The position numbers and the translations under genes were made by a program. The notes beneath the pieces are model-generated. The model worked only from the letters and a program-made list of their open reading frames with translations. It was not told the origin of the DNA and made no database searches. Positions 9,813 through 18,756 of a stretch of 64,000 nt of DNA are shown piece after piece; the first letter of the stretch is position 1, and each line of letters starts with the position of its first letter. Origin of the DNA: Comamonas sp. (GTDB taxonomy: Bacteria; Pseudomonadota; Gammaproteobacteria; Burkholderiales; Burkholderiaceae_C); assembly GCA_021166775.1 (NCBI GenBank), contig JAJPEQ010000011.1:62001-126000 (forward strand), read 5' to 3'.

Positions 9813-11395
9813 GTGCCGACCAGCAGTGGGGCGGCCGTCTGCCGCAGTTTGAACTGCTGCACGGCGCGCGTGAGATGGCCGGCCTGATCGCGCAGCGACT
9901 CTGACGCGGCCGCGGATTGTTCCACCAGCGCGGCGTTCTGCTGTGTCATCTGGTCCAGGTCGCGCACGGATTCGTGCGCCTGCTGGATGCTGTCGCGCTG
10001 CTCGTTGGCCGAGGCGGTGATTTCGGTAATCGTGTCCGAGACCTGGCGCACGCTCGCGACCAGTTCGTTCATGGTGGCGCCGGCCTGCGCCACCAGCCGC
10101 GTTCCGTCTTCCACGCGGGCGGTGGAGCCGCTGATCAGGTCCTTGATTTCCCTGGCGGCCGCCGCGCTGCGCTGCGCGAGGCTGCGCACCTCGCTGGCGA
10201 CCACGGCAAAGCCGCGGCCTTGCTCGCCCGCGCGCGCGGCCTCGACAGCCGCGTTGAGCGCGAGGATGTTGGTCTGGAAGGCGATGCCGTCGATGACGCC
10301 GGTGATGTCGCCAATTTTGTGCGAGCTCTGGGAGATCTCGTTCATCGTGCTCACCACCTGCGCTACCACGGCGCCGCCGCGTTCGGCCATCTCGGCCGCC
10401 GAAATGGCCGAGGTGTTCGCGTGATGCGAGGTCGCGGCGCTGTTTTGCAGCGCCGCGGCCAGCGTGTCCATGAGCGAAGCCGCCTCCTGCAGCCGGGTCG
10501 CGGTCTGCTCGGTGCGCAGGCTCAGTTCCTGGTTGCCCGTGGCGATCTCACCGCTTGCGGTGTCGATGCTGCCCGAGGCATCCTGCACCTGGCGCACCAG
10601 CTGGCGCAGTGCTTCCTGCATGCGCCCCATCGCCTGCACGAGCAGGCCGACTTCATCGTCGTGCAGGGCCTTCACGTCCAGCGTGAGGTCGCCGGCGGCG
10701 ATGTGCTGGGCCAGGTTCCGCGCCCTGGCCAGCGACAGCGTGATGGAGCGCACGCTCGCCAGCGTGAGCGGAATCAGCACGACGAGCGCGAGCAGCAGCA
10801 GCACGCCGATGAGCGCCGACATCAGCGAGGTGCGCGCATCGATGTCCTGGCGCGCGTCATTCATGTTGGTGCGCGCCTGCTGCGCCAGAGCCGACAGCAG
10901 CTTGTCGCTGGCGGCCATGTGCGCCTTGAACTCGTCGGCGTAGGCCGCGGCGGCGGCGCCGTCGATCTGCGCGTCCTGCACGCGCTGGAACACCGGGTCC
11001 AGCCCCTCGGCGTAGTCCTTGATCTCGGCGAGGGTCTTGTCGATGGCCTGCGTGAAGGCCTCGTTGCCGGTCTGGGTGGAGCGCACCTTGCCCAGATTGG
11101 TGCGCAGCGCCGCCAGGGTTTTGCGCCACTGCTCGCGCAGCTCGCCCACCTGCAGCACGTTGTTGGAGTTGATGACGATGTCTTTTTCGGCGCGCTGCAG
11201 GTTGCCCAGCAGGGTGCGCAGATCCGAGACTTCGGTCAGGGTCTGAACCTGGTTGTCGAACAGCACCTTCAGCGTGGAGCGAGTCTGATCCAGCGCCACG
11301 TAGCCCAGGGCGCCGATGAACACCAGCAACACCAGGGAGAACACCGTCCCGAAATAGAGTCGGGTCCGGATGGAAAACCGGCCAAGCAAGCTCAT
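9806..11395 (-). CDS. Methyl-accepting chemotaxis protein
   Basis: This 529-residue receptor has a first membrane helix (about 12-35), a periplasmic four-helix-bundle-type sensor domain to about 185, a second helix ([20 protein letters not shown]), a HAMP linker and a long cytoplasmic coiled coil. The hairpin tip that contacts CheA and CheW is intact: [20 protein letters not shown], then [19 protein letters not shown]. It ends without the NWETF-type pentapeptide that tethers CheR/CheB. The ligand cannot be read from sequence. ATG 11395 is preceded by AAGG. It is far from the flagellar cluster in this window and its 3' end overlaps the convergent usp gene by seven bases. Confidence 0.93.
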   Translation of the reverse strand: MSLLGRFSIRTRLYFGTVFSLVLLVFIGALGYVALDQTRSTLKVLFDNQVQTLTEVSDLRTLLGNLQRAEKDIVINSNNVLQVGELREQWRKTLAALRTNLGKVRSTQTGNEAFTQAIDKTLAEIKDYAEGLDPVFQRVQDAQIDGAAAAAYADEFKAHMAASDKLLSALAQQARTNMNDARQDIDARTSLMSALIGVLLLLALVVLIPLTLASVRSITLSLARARNLAQHIAAGDLTLDVKALHDDEVGLLVQAMGRMQEALRQLVRQVQDASGSIDTASGEIATGNQELSLRTEQTATRLQEAASLMDTLAAALQNSAATSHHANTSAISAAEMAERGGAVVAQVVSTMNEISQSSHKIGDITGVIDGIAFQTNILALNAAVEAARAGEQGRGFAVVASEVRSLAQRSAAAAREIKDLISGSTARVEDGTRLVAQAGATMNELVASVRQVSDTITEITASANEQRDSIQQAHESVRDLDQMTQQNAALVEQSAAASESLRDQAGHLTRAVQQFKLRQTAAPLLVGTH

Positions 11396-11461
11396 GATCC
11401 TTGCCACTCAAGTGCGCAGCTGTGCTGCAGATGGCGTAAGGGTAACGTAAGTTGCGAGGCC

Positions 11462-11848
11462 TCAGGCCGCGGCCTTGTACGTGGAATTGTTGCGCTGCAG
11501 TTTGCCGTGGGGCAGGGTGGGCAGGCGCTTGAGCAGGCGCCTGCAGTAACCGCGGATGCCCAGGCATTTGTTGAGCTCATCGACGGGCAACGGGCCGGAG
11601 ACGACCACGATGTCGTTGGCCTGCGTCAGGGCACCGGCGGCACGCAGGCGCCGGCGCTGGTGCCTGGCCCACGACTGGATGCGCGTGGGGCTGCCATGCT
11701 GGTGCACTTCGCCCGTGTGCAGATCGAACGCGATCGCCACCATGTCCGTCTTGAGCTTGAAGCGGCGCTCGCCCGTGACCTTGCTGGGCGCATCGCGCAT
11801 GTCGTAGAGGTAGTAGCTGCCCGCCTTGAGCTCGTAGTGCAGATGCAT
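11462..11848 (-). CDS. Hypothetical protein, 128 residues
   Basis: I do not recognise this protein. It starts at ATG 11848 behind a strong AAGGAG and begins MHLHYELKAGSYYLYDMRDA. The first half looks beta-rich and the second is basic, with an arginine-rich run (ARHQRRRLRAAG) and two cysteines in LNKCLGIRGYCRRLL. There is no signal peptide or membrane helix. The basic composition could suit nucleic-acid binding, but that is only an impression. It lies 66 bases upstream of the chemoreceptor on the same strand. A small hairpin (11906-11927) lies in its leader. Confidence 0.7.
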   Translation of the reverse strand: MHLHYELKAGSYYLYDMRDAPSKVTGERRFKLKTDMVAIAFDLHTGEVHQHGSPTRIQSWARHQRRRLRAAGALTQANDIVVVSGPLPVDELNKCLGIRGYCRRLLKRLPTLPHGKLQRNNSTYKAAA

Positions 11849-12189
11849 GGTCGTGAATCTCCTTGCCTTGATTGTCCGAACGATGGCGCACGCTGAAAGC
11901 CGATGAAGTGCGAATAAAAGCGCACTTTCTCCGCGATCGGCCCGAGTTTCTGCCATCTTGGGCGGCGTACGTCCGTTGCGGGCATCGCAAGCGTATTCAA
12001 ACGTATCTGGCCGTGCGGGCGAACCGCCATGGCGCGGCGGCGGTCAAGACGGCTGGATTCGTGCCCGAGATCGCCGCCTGTGTTCCCGGATGGCGGTCTT
12101 CACGCGCGCGGGGCGTGCCCCATCGCGGCCCTGCGTGGCCGCGGCGCCGCGGGCGCGGCAGCAAGGCGGGGGCTCGTCGTTGGGGCTGG
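11849..12189. other. Intergenic region with one hairpin
   Basis: This 341-base gap lies between the hypothetical gene and the PaaK-like gene. The only structure I see is a stem formed by AAGTGCG (11906-11912) and CGCACTT (11921-11927) with an eight-base loop, placed where the promoter or leader of the hypothetical gene would be. The rest (about 11,930-12,189) is GC-rich with no convincing gene, repeat or promoter. Confidence 0.5.
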
Positions 12190-13443
12190 CTATTGGTAGC
12201 TGCGCGCGTCCTCGATGACCTTGCCGTCGTTGGGCAGGCTCGCGGGCGCCACCACGGCGACCTCGCCGCGCAGCTTGGTGACTTCGCGCAGACAGGCGGC
12301 GAGCTGATCGGCCAGGCCCGCTGCCGTTTCGCGCGTTTCCACCTGCAGCGTCATCACGTCCGCGCCCATCTCGCCGCTGACGACGAGCCGCGCCTTGAGC
12401 ACCTGCGGAAAGCGCTTGGCCACCTGCGCCACCTGCTCCGGATGCACGAACATGCCGCGCACCTTGGTGGTCTGGTCGGCACGCCCCATCCAGCCCTTGA
12501 TGCGCGTGGCGGTGCGCCCCGTGGGGCAGCGGCCGGGCAGCACGGCCGAGAGGTCGCCCGTGGCGAAGCGGATCAGCGGGTAGTCGGGGCCCAGCGTGGT
12601 GACGACGAGCTCGCCCACCTCGCCCTCGGGCACGGGGTCGCCCGTGCCGGGGCGCACGATCTCGACGATCACGCCTTCATCGAGCACCAGGCCTTCGCGT
12701 GCCTCGGTTTCGTAGGCGATGAGGCCCAGATCGGCCGTGCCGTAGCTCTGGTAGCCGTGCACGCCGCGTCCGGCCAGCCAGTCGCGCAGCGAGGGTGGGA
12801 AGGCCTCGGCCGAGACCATGGCCTTGGTGAGGCTGGGCAGCTTCACGCCCATCTCGGCGGCTTTTTCCAGGATGATCTTCAGGAAGCTCGGCGTGCCGAT
12901 GTAGCCCGCGGGCTTGAGGTCGGCCATGGCCTGTACCTGCTGCTCGGTCTGGCCGGTGCCGCCGGGAAAGACCGTGCAGCCCAGCGCGTGCGCGGCCGTT
13001 TCCATCATCGAGCCCGCGGGCACGAAGTGGTAGGAAAAACAGTTGTGCACGAGCTCGCCGCGGCGAAAGCCGGCCGCGAAGAGGGCGCGGGCCATGCGCC
13101 AGTAGTCGCGCGCCGTGCCTTCGGGTTCGTAGATCGGGCCGGGGCTGGCGAAGACGCGCGGCATGTGCTCGCCCCAGCCGTGCGCGGCAAAACCGCCGAA
13201 GGCGTCGGCGCCGGCGGCGCGGGCGGTGTGCTGGCGTTGATGCAGTTCGGATTTGCGCGTGACGGGCAGATGGGCCAGGGCGGCGCGACTGGTGACGGCT
13301 CTGGCGTCGACCCCCTGCAGGATTTGTGCGAAGGCGCTTGAATGCTGCTGCGCGTGCGCCACCTGCCGTGCCAGCGCGGCCATGTGTGCGGCTTCGCGCT
13401 CATCCTGCGAGCGGGTTTCGAGCGCGTCGTAAAACTCGGTCAT
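12190..13443 (-). CDS. PaaK-like AMP-binding acyl/aryl-CoA ligase
   Basis: This 417-residue protein belongs to the phenylacetate-CoA ligase branch of adenylate-forming enzymes. Features are the N-terminal RSQDEREAAHMAAL helix, SPGPIYEPEG (the phosphate-loop region), YGTADLG for the adenine pocket and IRFATGDL with the GWMGRADQTTKVRGMFVHPEQ hinge segment. It should activate a carboxylic acid to its AMP ester and then its CoA thioester; the substrate is unknown. It is the last gene of the leftward liv operon, 84 bases after livF, a gap that holds a dispersed repeat. Co-location with a branched-chain-type transporter and another ligase suggests uptake coupled to CoA activation. Confidence 0.85.
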   Translation of the reverse strand: MTEFYDALETRSQDEREAAHMAALARQVAHAQQHSSAFAQILQGVDARAVTSRAALAHLPVTRKSELHQRQHTARAAGADAFGGFAAHGWGEHMPRVFASPGPIYEPEGTARDYWRMARALFAAGFRRGELVHNCFSYHFVPAGSMMETAAHALGCTVFPGGTGQTEQQVQAMADLKPAGYIGTPSFLKIILEKAAEMGVKLPSLTKAMVSAEAFPPSLRDWLAGRGVHGYQSYGTADLGLIAYETEAREGLVLDEGVIVEIVRPGTGDPVPEGEVGELVVTTLGPDYPLIRFATGDLSAVLPGRCPTGRTATRIKGWMGRADQTTKVRGMFVHPEQVAQVAKRFPQVLKARLVVSGEMGADVMTLQVETRETAAGLADQLAACLREVTKLRGEVAVVAPASLPNDGKVIEDARSYQ

Positions 13444-13465
13444 GGCGCGGGTCTTTCCATTGGTT

Positions 13466-13527
13466 GTTTGAGGTCAAACTGGCTGTAAACCCTTGCTGTA
13501 TAAGCGTTTGCAGCTATTGAAACGATT
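13466..13527 (+). repeat. Dispersed intergenic repeat, copy 2
   Basis: This copy fills the livF to paaK-like gap. It contains GAGGTCAAACTGGC, CCTTGCTGTATAAGCG and GCAGCTATTGAAA, in the same order as copy 3 between livH and livM. Confidence 0.55.
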
Positions 13528-14337
13528 TCATGCAAGCCAGCGTTTGCGCCGCTTGTAGCTCTTGACGTCGCGAAAACTCTTGCGCTCGGCGCCGCCCACG
13601 CCGAGGTAGAACTCCTTCACGTCCTCGTTGCTCGCGAGCTCCGAGGCCGAGCCGTCCATGACCACGCGCCCGCTTTCCATGATGTAGCCGTAGCCCGCGT
13701 ACTTGAGCGCCATGTGGGTGTTCTGCTCGGCCAGCAGGAAGGTCGTGCCTTCGCGGGTGTTGAGGTCGCGCACGATGTTGAAGACTTCCTCGACGAGCTG
13801 CGGCGCCAGGCCCATCGAGGGCTCGTCGAGCAGCACCAGCGTGGGGCTGCTCATGATGGCGCGGCCGATGGCGCACATCTGCTGCTCGCCGCCCGAGGTG
13901 TAGGCGGCCTGGCTCTTGCGGCGTTCCTTCAGCCGCGGGAAATAGGTGTAGACCTTGTCCAGGCTGGCCGCAATCTCGGCCTTGCTGGTGCGGGTGTAGG
14001 CACCGGTGAGCAGGTTTTCCTCGATGGTCAGGTGCGCGAAGCAGTGGCGCCCTTCCATCACCTGCACCACGCCGCGCCTGACGAGCTCGGACGGCGTGAG
14101 GTTCTCGATGCGCTCGCCCTGGTAGTGGATGCTGCCCTTGGTGACCTCGCCGCGCTCGCCGCGCAGCAGGTTGGAGATGGCGCGCAGCGTCGTGGTCTTG
14201 CCCGCGCCGTTGCCGCCCAGAATGGCGACGATGCTGCCCTGCGGCACGGTGAGCGAGACGCCCTTGAGCACGAGGATCACGTGGTTGTAGATGACCTCGA
14301 TGCCGTTGACGTCGAGCAGGTTGGGGGCTGAACTCAT
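13528..14337 (-). CDS. livF: Branched-chain amino acid type ABC transporter, ATPase LivF
   Basis: A 269-residue ABC ATPase. Walker A is GGNGAGKTT, the signature is TSGGEQQM and Walker B is LVLLDEPSMGLAP, followed by the LLAEQNTHMALKYA switch-histidine region typical of LivF. Upstream GGAGAAG supports ATG 14337. With LivG it should power the LivH/LivM permease. It lies 65 bases downstream of the binding-protein gene livK, all on the minus strand. The tail is unusually basic (KRRKRWLA). Confidence 0.95.
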   Translation of the reverse strand: MSSAPNLLDVNGIEVIYNHVILVLKGVSLTVPQGSIVAILGGNGAGKTTTLRAISNLLRGERGEVTKGSIHYQGERIENLTPSELVRRGVVQVMEGRHCFAHLTIEENLLTGAYTRTSKAEIAASLDKVYTYFPRLKERRKSQAAYTSGGEQQMCAIGRAIMSSPTLVLLDEPSMGLAPQLVEEVFNIVRDLNTREGTTFLLAEQNTHMALKYAGYGYIMESGRVVMDGSASELASNEDVKEFYLGVGGAERKSFRDVKSYKRRKRWLA

Positions 14338-14402
14338 GGCGCTCTTCTCCGGGCTGCGCCGCCCGCGCCGCGCGTGGTTCGCGGCGCGGGCGGGCGCGGT
14401 GC

Positions 14403-15737
14403 TTACTGACAGGTGCGCGGCGTGATCTTGTGCTCGGCCGCGTACTTGGCCGAGGACTCGTTGTCCACGGCGTCGACGATGCCGCGATCGGCCTCGATCC
14501 AGTCGCTGGTGATCTTCCACTCCTTGCCGTCCCAGGACGAGATGCGCGCCTTGTAGGAGCCCATGTGGTCGGCGCAGCTGGTCTTGATCGGCAGCAGGAT
14601 GCCGTTGAAGCCCAGCTCGTCGATGCGCGCCTGCGTGATGTCCAGGTTCTCAAGCGCCCAGCGCATCTCCTCGCCCGTGATGCGCTGGCCCTTCTTGTTG
14701 AAGTGCTCCTGCGCGGTGCGGATGGCCTCGGCCGAGAACAGCGCAGCGAGCAGCCCGCGCACGTAGAGCACGTCGCCCACTTCGCTCTTGTTGCTGGCGG
14801 TGCCCTGGCCCTTCGCGTAGAGCTCGGAGAGGATGTCCTTGATCACCTTGGCGTCGCGGTTGGCCGTGCTTTGCAGCACCACGGCGTTGTAGCCCTTGGC
14901 ACCGTCGGCCACGTCCTTCACGTCGGTCTCGGCGCCGGCCCACCACGAGCCGTACATCCGGTCACGCGCAAAGCCCACGCCCTGCGCTTCCTTCAGGGCC
15001 GTGGGCGTCATCACGCCGTAGCCGCGCAGGATGATGTAGTCGGGCTTGTCGCGGCGCACCTGCAGCCAGGTGGCCTTCTGCTCCAGGCCCGGGGGCGTGA
15101 CCGGCAGCTCGATCAGGTTGAAGCCGTGCTTTTGCGCGCGCAGCTTGATCAGCGGAATGGTCTCCTTGCCGTAGGGGCTGTCGTGGTAGACGAGCGCGAT
15201 CTTCTTGCCCTTGAGCTTGTCCATGCCGCCCTCGCGCGCGCCGATGGCCTGCAGGATCACGTCGTCGCCCACCTCGTAGTTGCCGCCCACCGGGAAGACC
15301 CAGTTGAACACCTTGCCGTTGGCCGAGTCGCCGCGCCCGTAGCCGAGGATGAGCAGCGGAATCTTGTCGGTGTCGGCCTTCTCGGTGATGGCGAAGGTCG
15401 CGCCCGTGGACCAGGGCTGGAACACCACGGCGCCGCCGTTCTTGGTCTTCATGCGTTCGTAGCACTCGACCGTCTTGGCGGTGTCGTAGCCGGTTTCGCA
15501 TTCCTCGAAGTCGAGCTTGACGCCATTGATGCCGCCGCGCGCGTTGACGAGCTTGTAGTAGTCGTCCAGACCGTTGGCCGCGGGCGTGCCGCTCGGTCCG
15601 TAGGGGCCGGTGCGGTAGGTCACGAGCGGCATGTATTGCGATACGCCCTGGGCGAGGACGGGGCTGCCGGTGAGCGCGATGCCGCCGGCCACGAGCAAGG
15701 TGCCCAGCAGTTGGTTCAGACGCCTCGAATGGTGCAT
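14403..15737 (-). CDS. livK: Periplasmic substrate-binding protein of the liv-type transporter
   Basis: A 444-residue periplasmic binding protein (type I fold, LivJ/LivK-like). The N-terminus is a signal peptide ending around PVLAQG after the start at ATG 15737, which AAGGAG precedes. The mature part begins with a YMPLVTYRTGPYGPSG motif and continues with ANGLDDYYKLVNARGGING. It is longer than amino-acid-binding LivK proteins (about 370), as is common for members that bind aromatic or other carboxylic compounds. Its ligand is unknown; the flanking CoA ligases suggest an acid rather than a free branched-chain amino acid. Confidence 0.9.
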   Translation of the reverse strand: MHHSRRLNQLLGTLLVAGGIALTGSPVLAQGVSQYMPLVTYRTGPYGPSGTPAANGLDDYYKLVNARGGINGVKLDFEECETGYDTAKTVECYERMKTKNGGAVVFQPWSTGATFAITEKADTDKIPLLILGYGRGDSANGKVFNWVFPVGGNYEVGDDVILQAIGAREGGMDKLKGKKIALVYHDSPYGKETIPLIKLRAQKHGFNLIELPVTPPGLEQKATWLQVRRDKPDYIILRGYGVMTPTALKEAQGVGFARDRMYGSWWAGAETDVKDVADGAKGYNAVVLQSTANRDAKVIKDILSELYAKGQGTASNKSEVGDVLYVRGLLAALFSAEAIRTAQEHFNKKGQRITGEEMRWALENLDITQARIDELGFNGILLPIKTSCADHMGSYKARISSWDGKEWKITSDWIEADRGIVDAVDNESSAKYAAEHKITPRTCQ

Positions 15738-15819
15738 GTCAGTCTCCTTGGATGAACGAGGGTGGAGGGAAAGGCTCGATCCGGAGCCGCGGTTGAGAAA
15801 CGTCATGGGGGCGGCCTGT

Positions 15820-16896
15820 TCAATGCGGGAAGGGCCACAGCCGCATCTTCTGCTTGCCCGTGGACCACAGGCGCGCCAGGCCGTGCGGCTCGACGATGAG
15901 GAACCACACGATGAGCATGCCGAAGATGATGAATTCGGCGTGCGTGGCCGCCGTCGTCGTGATCTGCACCTGCAAGATGGAGGCCAGCCATGGCAGCACG
16001 CGGGTGAGCACGATGGGCAGGACGATGATGAAGGCTGCGCCGAACATGCTGCCCATGATCGAGCCCAGGCCGCCGATGATGATCATGAACAGGAGCTTGA
16101 GCGATACGTCGAGCGAGAACGCCGCCGGCTCCCACGAACCCAGGTAGAAAAAGCCCCAGAGCACGCCCGCCACGCCCAGGATGAAGCTGCTGACGGCAAA
16201 CGCCGTGAGCTTGGCGTACATCGGGCGGATGCCGATCACCGCGGCGGCCACGTCCATGTCGCGGATCGCCATCCACTCGCGCCCGATCGCGCTGCGCACC
16301 AGGTTCTTGCTGGCCAGCGCCAGCAGCGCCAGCACCGTCAGGCAGAAGAGGTATTTGGCCGGGCTCGATTCCAGCGGCACGCCCATGATCGAGAGATTGG
16401 AGACCGCCACCGCGCCCGAGGCGCTGTCCAGCGTGAACCACTTGACGCGCAGGAACAGCCAGTCGGCGAAGAACTGCGCCGCCAGCGTCGCCACCGCCAG
16501 GTACAGGCCCTTGATGCGCAGGCTGGGCAGGCCGAAGACCACGCCGAACGCGGCCGCGCACACGCCGCCCAGCAGCATCGCCAGCACCAGCGGCATACCC
16601 GGCACGCGCATGACAAAGTTGTAGGCGCCGTACGCGCCCACGGCCATGAAGGCCGCGCCGCCGAGCGAAATCTGGCCGCAGTAGCCGACGAGGATGTTCA
16701 ACCCCAGCGCCGCCAGCGACATGATGACGAAGGGGATCAGGATCGCGGCGAACAGGTACTCGCTCGCGACGAAGGGCACGACGGCGAAGGCGAAGACGAT
16801 GAGTGCGAGCACCGCGACGCGATCCTGCGCGATGGGAAAGATCTGCTGGTCGGCGCGGTAGCTGGTCTTGAACTGGCCGTTTTCGCGGTAGAACAT
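15820..16896 (-). CDS. livM: Liv-type ABC transporter permease LivM
   Basis: A 358-residue inner-membrane permease with about nine to ten hydrophobic segments. The LivM hallmarks are LGLNILVGYCGQISLGGAAFMAVGAY near the N-terminus and the cytoplasmic EAA-like loop REWMAIRDMDVAAAVIGI. It pairs with LivH in the membrane. It is separated from livH by 65 bases carrying a dispersed repeat and from livK by 82 bases. Confidence 0.94.
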   Translation of the reverse strand: MFYRENGQFKTSYRADQQIFPIAQDRVAVLALIVFAFAVVPFVASEYLFAAILIPFVIMSLAALGLNILVGYCGQISLGGAAFMAVGAYGAYNFVMRVPGMPLVLAMLLGGVCAAAFGVVFGLPSLRIKGLYLAVATLAAQFFADWLFLRVKWFTLDSASGAVAVSNLSIMGVPLESSPAKYLFCLTVLALLALASKNLVRSAIGREWMAIRDMDVAAAVIGIRPMYAKLTAFAVSSFILGVAGVLWGFFYLGSWEPAAFSLDVSLKLLFMIIIGGLGSIMGSMFGAAFIIVLPIVLTRVLPWLASILQVQITTTAATHAEFIIFGMLIVWFLIVEPHGLARLWSTGKQKMRLWPFPH

Positions 16897-16903
16897 GGTT
16901 TAT

Positions 16904-16961
16904 GAGCCTTTTTGGCCTCTAGCCCTTGCGCAACAAGCGCAAGCAGCTATTGAAATAAAAG
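16904..16961 (+). repeat. Dispersed intergenic repeat, copy 3 (reference copy)
   Basis: The clearest member of the family lies between livH and livM. It runs TTTTTGGCCTCTAG, CCCTTGCG, CAACAA, CGCAAG and CAGCTATTGAAA. CTTGCG (16925-16930) and CGCAAG (16938-16943) form a stem. Confidence 0.7.
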
Positions 16962-17891
16962 TCATACGCGATCAATGATTTTTTCCCCGAACAGCCCCTG
17001 CGGCCGAAACAGCAGGAACACGAGCGCGAGCACGTAGGCGAACCAGATCTCGATGCCGCCGCCGACGTAGGGGCCGAGAAAGACTTCGGAGAGCTTCTCG
17101 CTCGCGCCGATGATCAGCCCCCCCACGATCGCGCCCGGCACCGAGGTGAGGCCCCCCAGGATGACCACTGGCAGCGCCCGCAGTGCCAGCGTCGAGAGCG
17201 AGAACTGCACGCCGAGCTTGCTGCCCCAGACCATACCGGCCACCAGCGCCGCCACGCCCGCCACGCACCAGACGATGACCCAGATGCGCGACAGCGGAAT
17301 GCCCACCGACTGCGCCGCCTGGTGGTCGTCCGCGACCGCGCGCAGCGCGCGGCCCGTGGTCGTCTTCTGGAAGAACAGCGCCAGCGCCGCCACCAGCGCC
17401 GCGGCGATGCCCGCGGCCACGAGGTCCTCGGGGTCGACCAGCAGGCCACCCTCGAACAGGCTCTTGAGCACGAAGATCGGGTCCTTGGGCATGCCGATGT
17501 CGATCTTGTAGATGTCGCCTCCGAACACCGTCTGGCCCAGACCTTCGAGGAAGTAGGCGATGCCCAGCGTGGCCATGAGCAGCGTCGTCTCCGACTGGTT
17601 CACGAGGTGGCGCAGCGCCAGGCGCTCGACCAGCCAGGCGACGAGGAACATCAGCAGCGCCGCACCGATGAAGGCGAGCACGTTGGCCAGCACCTTGCTC
17701 TCGATGCCGGTCCACTGCGGAATCCATTCCGCGAGGCGCGCCATGGCGAGCGCCGCGAACAGCACCATCACGCCCTGCGCGAAGTTGAACACGCTCGACG
17801 CCTTGAAGATCAGCACGAACCCGAGCGCCACCAGCGCGTAGAGCATGCCGGTCATCAGGCCGCTGATGAGGGTTTCAAGAAAAAATCCCAT
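16962..17891 (-). CDS. livH: Liv-type ABC transporter permease LivH
   Basis: A 309-residue permease with about eight membrane helices. It starts MGFFLETLISGLMTGMLYAL and has the LivH motifs GFVLIFKASSVFNFAQG and the EAA-like loop GRALRAVADDHQAAQSVGI. It ends with FRPQGLFGEK, the usual LivH tail. It is 16 bases downstream of livG, so it is co-transcribed with it. Confidence 0.95.
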   Translation of the reverse strand: MGFFLETLISGLMTGMLYALVALGFVLIFKASSVFNFAQGVMVLFAALAMARLAEWIPQWTGIESKVLANVLAFIGAALLMFLVAWLVERLALRHLVNQSETTLLMATLGIAYFLEGLGQTVFGGDIYKIDIGMPKDPIFVLKSLFEGGLLVDPEDLVAAGIAAALVAALALFFQKTTTGRALRAVADDHQAAQSVGIPLSRIWVIVWCVAGVAALVAGMVWGSKLGVQFSLSTLALRALPVVILGGLTSVPGAIVGGLIIGASEKLSEVFLGPYVGGGIEIWFAYVLALVFLLFRPQGLFGEKIIDRV

Positions 17892-17907
17892 GGTGTGTGT
17901 TCCCGCC

Positions 17908-18756
17908 TCAGTGGCCGGCGCCCAGGTAGGCGCGGATCACGTCTTCGTTGGCGCGCACGTCCTCGGGTGCGCCGTCGCCGATCTTGCGGCCGTAGTCCAG
18001 CACCACCACGCGGTCGGAGATGTCCATCACCACGCCCATGTCGTGCTCGATCAGCACGATGGTGGTGCCGAACTCGTCGTTCACGTCCAGGATGAAGCGG
18101 CTCATGTCCTGCTTTTCCTCGACGTTCATGCCGGCCATGGGCTCGTCGAGCAGCAGCACCTGCGGCTGCATCGCCAGCGCCCGGCCCAGGTCCACGCGCT
18201 TTTGCAGGCCGTAGGGGAGCTGCCCCACCGGCGTCTTGCGGTGCGCCTGGATTTCCAGGAAGTCGATGATGTGCTCGACGAACTCGCGGTGGCGGATCTC
18301 CTCGGCCTGCGCCGGGCCGATGCGCAGCGCCTGCAGGAAGAGATTGCTCTTGATCTTGAGGTTGCGCCCGGACATGATGTTGTCCAGCACGCTCATGCCC
18401 TTGAAGAGCGCCAGATTCTGGAAGGTGCGCGCCACGCCCATCTCGGCCACCTGGCGGCTGTTCATGTGGCTGAAGGTGCGGCCGCGAAAGGTGATCGTGC
18501 CCTCGGTGGGCGTGTACACGCCGTTGATGCAGTTGAGCATCGAACTCTTGCCCGCGCCGTTGGGGCCGATGATGGATCGGATCTCGTGCTCGCGCACGTC
18601 GAAGCTGATGTCGGTGAGCGCGCGCACGCCGCCGAAGCGCAGGCTGATGTTCTTGACTTCAAGAATCACGTCGCCGATTTTTCTTGAGCCGCTCTCGCCT
18701 GTGGCGCCCGCTGGCTCTGCGCCAGCAGCTATCGTTTGTGATGAAAAGTCGTTCAT
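17908..18756 (-). CDS. livG: Liv-type ABC transporter ATPase LivG with repeat-derived N-terminus
   Basis: A 282-residue ABC ATPase. Walker A is GPNGAGKSS, the signature region is PYGLQKRVDLGRAL and Walker B is LLLDEPMAGM, followed by the extended loop and VLIEHDMGVVMDISD typical of LivG. The recognisable family start is ILEVKNISLRFGG at about residue 31. The first 26 residues (MNDFSSQTIAAGAEPAGATG and on) are low-complexity and coincide with a copy of the dispersed repeat, so the N-terminus may have been gained by repeat insertion. The ATG overlaps the stop of the acyl-CoA ligase gene as ATGA. Confidence 0.93.
   Translation of the reverse strand: MNDFSSQTIAAGAEPAGATGESGSRKIGDVILEVKNISLRFGGVRALTDISFDVREHEIRSIIGPNGAGKSSMLNCINGVYTPTEGTITFRGRTFSHMNSRQVAEMGVARTFQNLALFKGMSVLDNIMSGRNLKIKSNLFLQALRIGPAQAEEIRHREFVEHIIDFLEIQAHRKTPVGQLPYGLQKRVDLGRALAMQPQVLLLDEPMAGMNVEEKQDMSRFILDVNDEFGTTIVLIEHDMGVVMDISDRVVVLDYGRKIGDGAPEDVRANEDVIRAYLGAGH
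18700..18745 (+). repeat. Dispersed repeat, copy 4, inside the livG coding sequence
   Basis: The sequence GGCGCCCGCTGGCTC, TGCGCCAGCAGCTATCG and TTTGTGATG matches the repeat family in order and contains the self-pairing GCTGGC/GCCAGC. It is read on the minus strand as the N-terminal extension of LivG. Confidence 0.5.
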
